Below are positions 12,691 to 13,300 of a stretch of 13,300 bases of DNA, in pieces. Positions within the stretch are counted from its first letter, which is position 1. Every line of letters begins with the position of its first letter. The DNA lies in contig CAKUAK010000048.1 in assembly GCA_934636325.1 (NCBI GenBank), positions 1 to 13,300 of the forward strand. The letters are read 5' to 3'. Source of the stretch: an uncultured Eubacteriales bacterium (GTDB lineage: Bacteria; Bacillota; Clostridia; Oscillospirales; Butyricicoccaceae). Under the pieces are notes generated by a model. That model did no database searches. It worked only from the letters and a program-made list of their open reading frames with translations, and was not told where the DNA came from. The position numbers were made by a program, and so were the translations under genes.

Positions 12691-13300
12691 GAGAACATAA
12701 CCCGGGCCTCGGAGAGCCTCCATATCTCGCAGCCATCCCTTTCAAAACAGCTGATGGAGCTTGAGGACGAGCTTGGGAAAAAGCTGTTCATACGGGGAAA
12801 GCGGAAGCTGTCTCTGACCGACGACGGCTTGTGGCTGCGCAGGCGTGCCGAAGAGCTTGTCGAGCTGATGGACAAGACGCAGAACGAGATGACGGCCGGC
12901 GAGGGGGTAATAAGCGGCGAGGTCAGCATTGGCGGAGCGGCGGTGGTGACCATACTCAACGCCGCGGCCGAGCTGAGAAAGACCCACGGTGAGGTCAGAT
13001 TTCAGTTTTACGGCGGAGACGCCATCGACGTGGCCGAGCGGCTTGACCACGGAAGTCTGGACTTTGCGGTCTTTTTAAAGCCGGTAGATACCCTTAAATA
13101 CGAATATATTTCGCTGCCCGACAGTGCGAGGATAGGGCTGCTCATGCCGTCAGACTGTCCGCTGGCGCAAAAGCAGGCCGTAAGCCGGGACGACCTCTGC
13201 GCGTCGCCGCTGATTTTTTATCGCCGTCCGGGGCTCCAGCGTGCAATTTCCATGTGGGCCCGGACTCCGGTCGAGCATATGAATATCGCGGCCACCTATA
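12682..13300 (+). pseudogene. LysR-family transcriptional regulator, 5'-truncated, runs off the right edge
   Basis: About 206 codons of a LysR-type regulator. Homology begins inside the first helix at AREENITRASESLHISQPSL; the usual opening of about 15 residues (of the type M-x-L-x-Q-L-x-Y-F) is missing. The rest of the winged helix (SKQLMELEDELGKKLFIRG, SLTDDGLWLRRRAEEL), the linker helix and the start of the effector domain (GEVSIGGAAV, GSLDFAVFLKP) are intact to the window end. The frame stays open upstream into the MATE remnant, but no in-frame ATG with a ribosome site is evident, and loss of helix 1 should disable DNA binding. It is divergent in layout from the MATE remnant, the usual place for its regulator. 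The 3' end lies outside the window. Confidence 0.8.

Noticed and set aside
1..13300. CRISPR array, tRNA, rRNA or insertion sequence
   Set aside because: No regularly spaced repeats, cloverleaf-like sequence or transposase motif was seen on either strand.

Overview
The window looks like chromosomal DNA of a Gram-positive anaerobe of the class Clostridia, possibly an Oscillospiraceae/Ruminococcaceae-type gut bacterium. The reasons are the Firmicutes gene order ylxM-ffh-rpsP-khpA-rimM-trmD, GGAGG-type ribosome binding sites, sigma-A-like promoters, a DUF1540 protein, and GC-rich coding DNA that uses AGG and ATA codons freely. The taxon is an inference from gene content only.

Layout, left to right. 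(1) 1-486 is AT-rich. It holds the first 41 codons of a DUF262-type (GmrSD/ParB-like) gene on the minus strand with a good promoter, then about 300 bases with no recognisable gene. (2) 487-1786, minus strand: promoter, lgt (prolipoprotein diacylglyceryl transferase), a thioredoxin/glutaredoxin-like gene joined by an ATGA overlap, a nested hairpin, and a strong terminator with a UUCG loop. (3) 1851-4287, plus strand: promoter, then ylxM-ffh (protein targeting), a structured spacer, rpsP (ribosomal protein S16) and khpA, then a terminator. (4) 4384-6728, plus strand: promoter, then rimM, trmD and a lipoprotein with a serine-hydrolase fold whose catalytic residues all appear to be replaced. A perfect 14-bp-stem hairpin terminator follows and is shared with the convergent flippase gene. 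(5) 6738-8092, minus strand: an oligosaccharide flippase with a TTG start and its own promoter. (6) 8137-8457, minus strand: a small protein with two DUF1540 repeats of identical cysteine spacing. (7) 8533-11953, plus strand: promoter, then a MATE transporter, diaminopropionate ammonia-lyase and an AlkD-like DNA glycosylase, coupled by 4-nt and 1-nt overlaps and ended by a hairpin terminator. (8) 12029-13300: a decayed locus. A second MATE gene (minus) is missing its head and its middle and is frameshifted. It abuts a LysR-type regulator (plus) that has lost its first ~15 codons. One deletion across a divergent MATE/LysR promoter region would explain both missing heads.

How the genes work together. 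Regions 3 and 4 form a conserved translation and secretion block: SRP protein, S16, the S16-linked 30S maturation factor RimM, the tRNA m1G37 methyltransferase TrmD, and the RNA-binding protein KhpA. Lgt in region 2 would lipidate the lipoprotein in region 4. The MATE-DpaL-AlkD operon is the most unusual intact gene set. It pairs export with breakdown of a non-protein amino acid and repair of alkylated bases, which suggests self-protection or detoxification, but this is a hypothesis. No CRISPR array, tRNA, rRNA, IS element or origin was seen.
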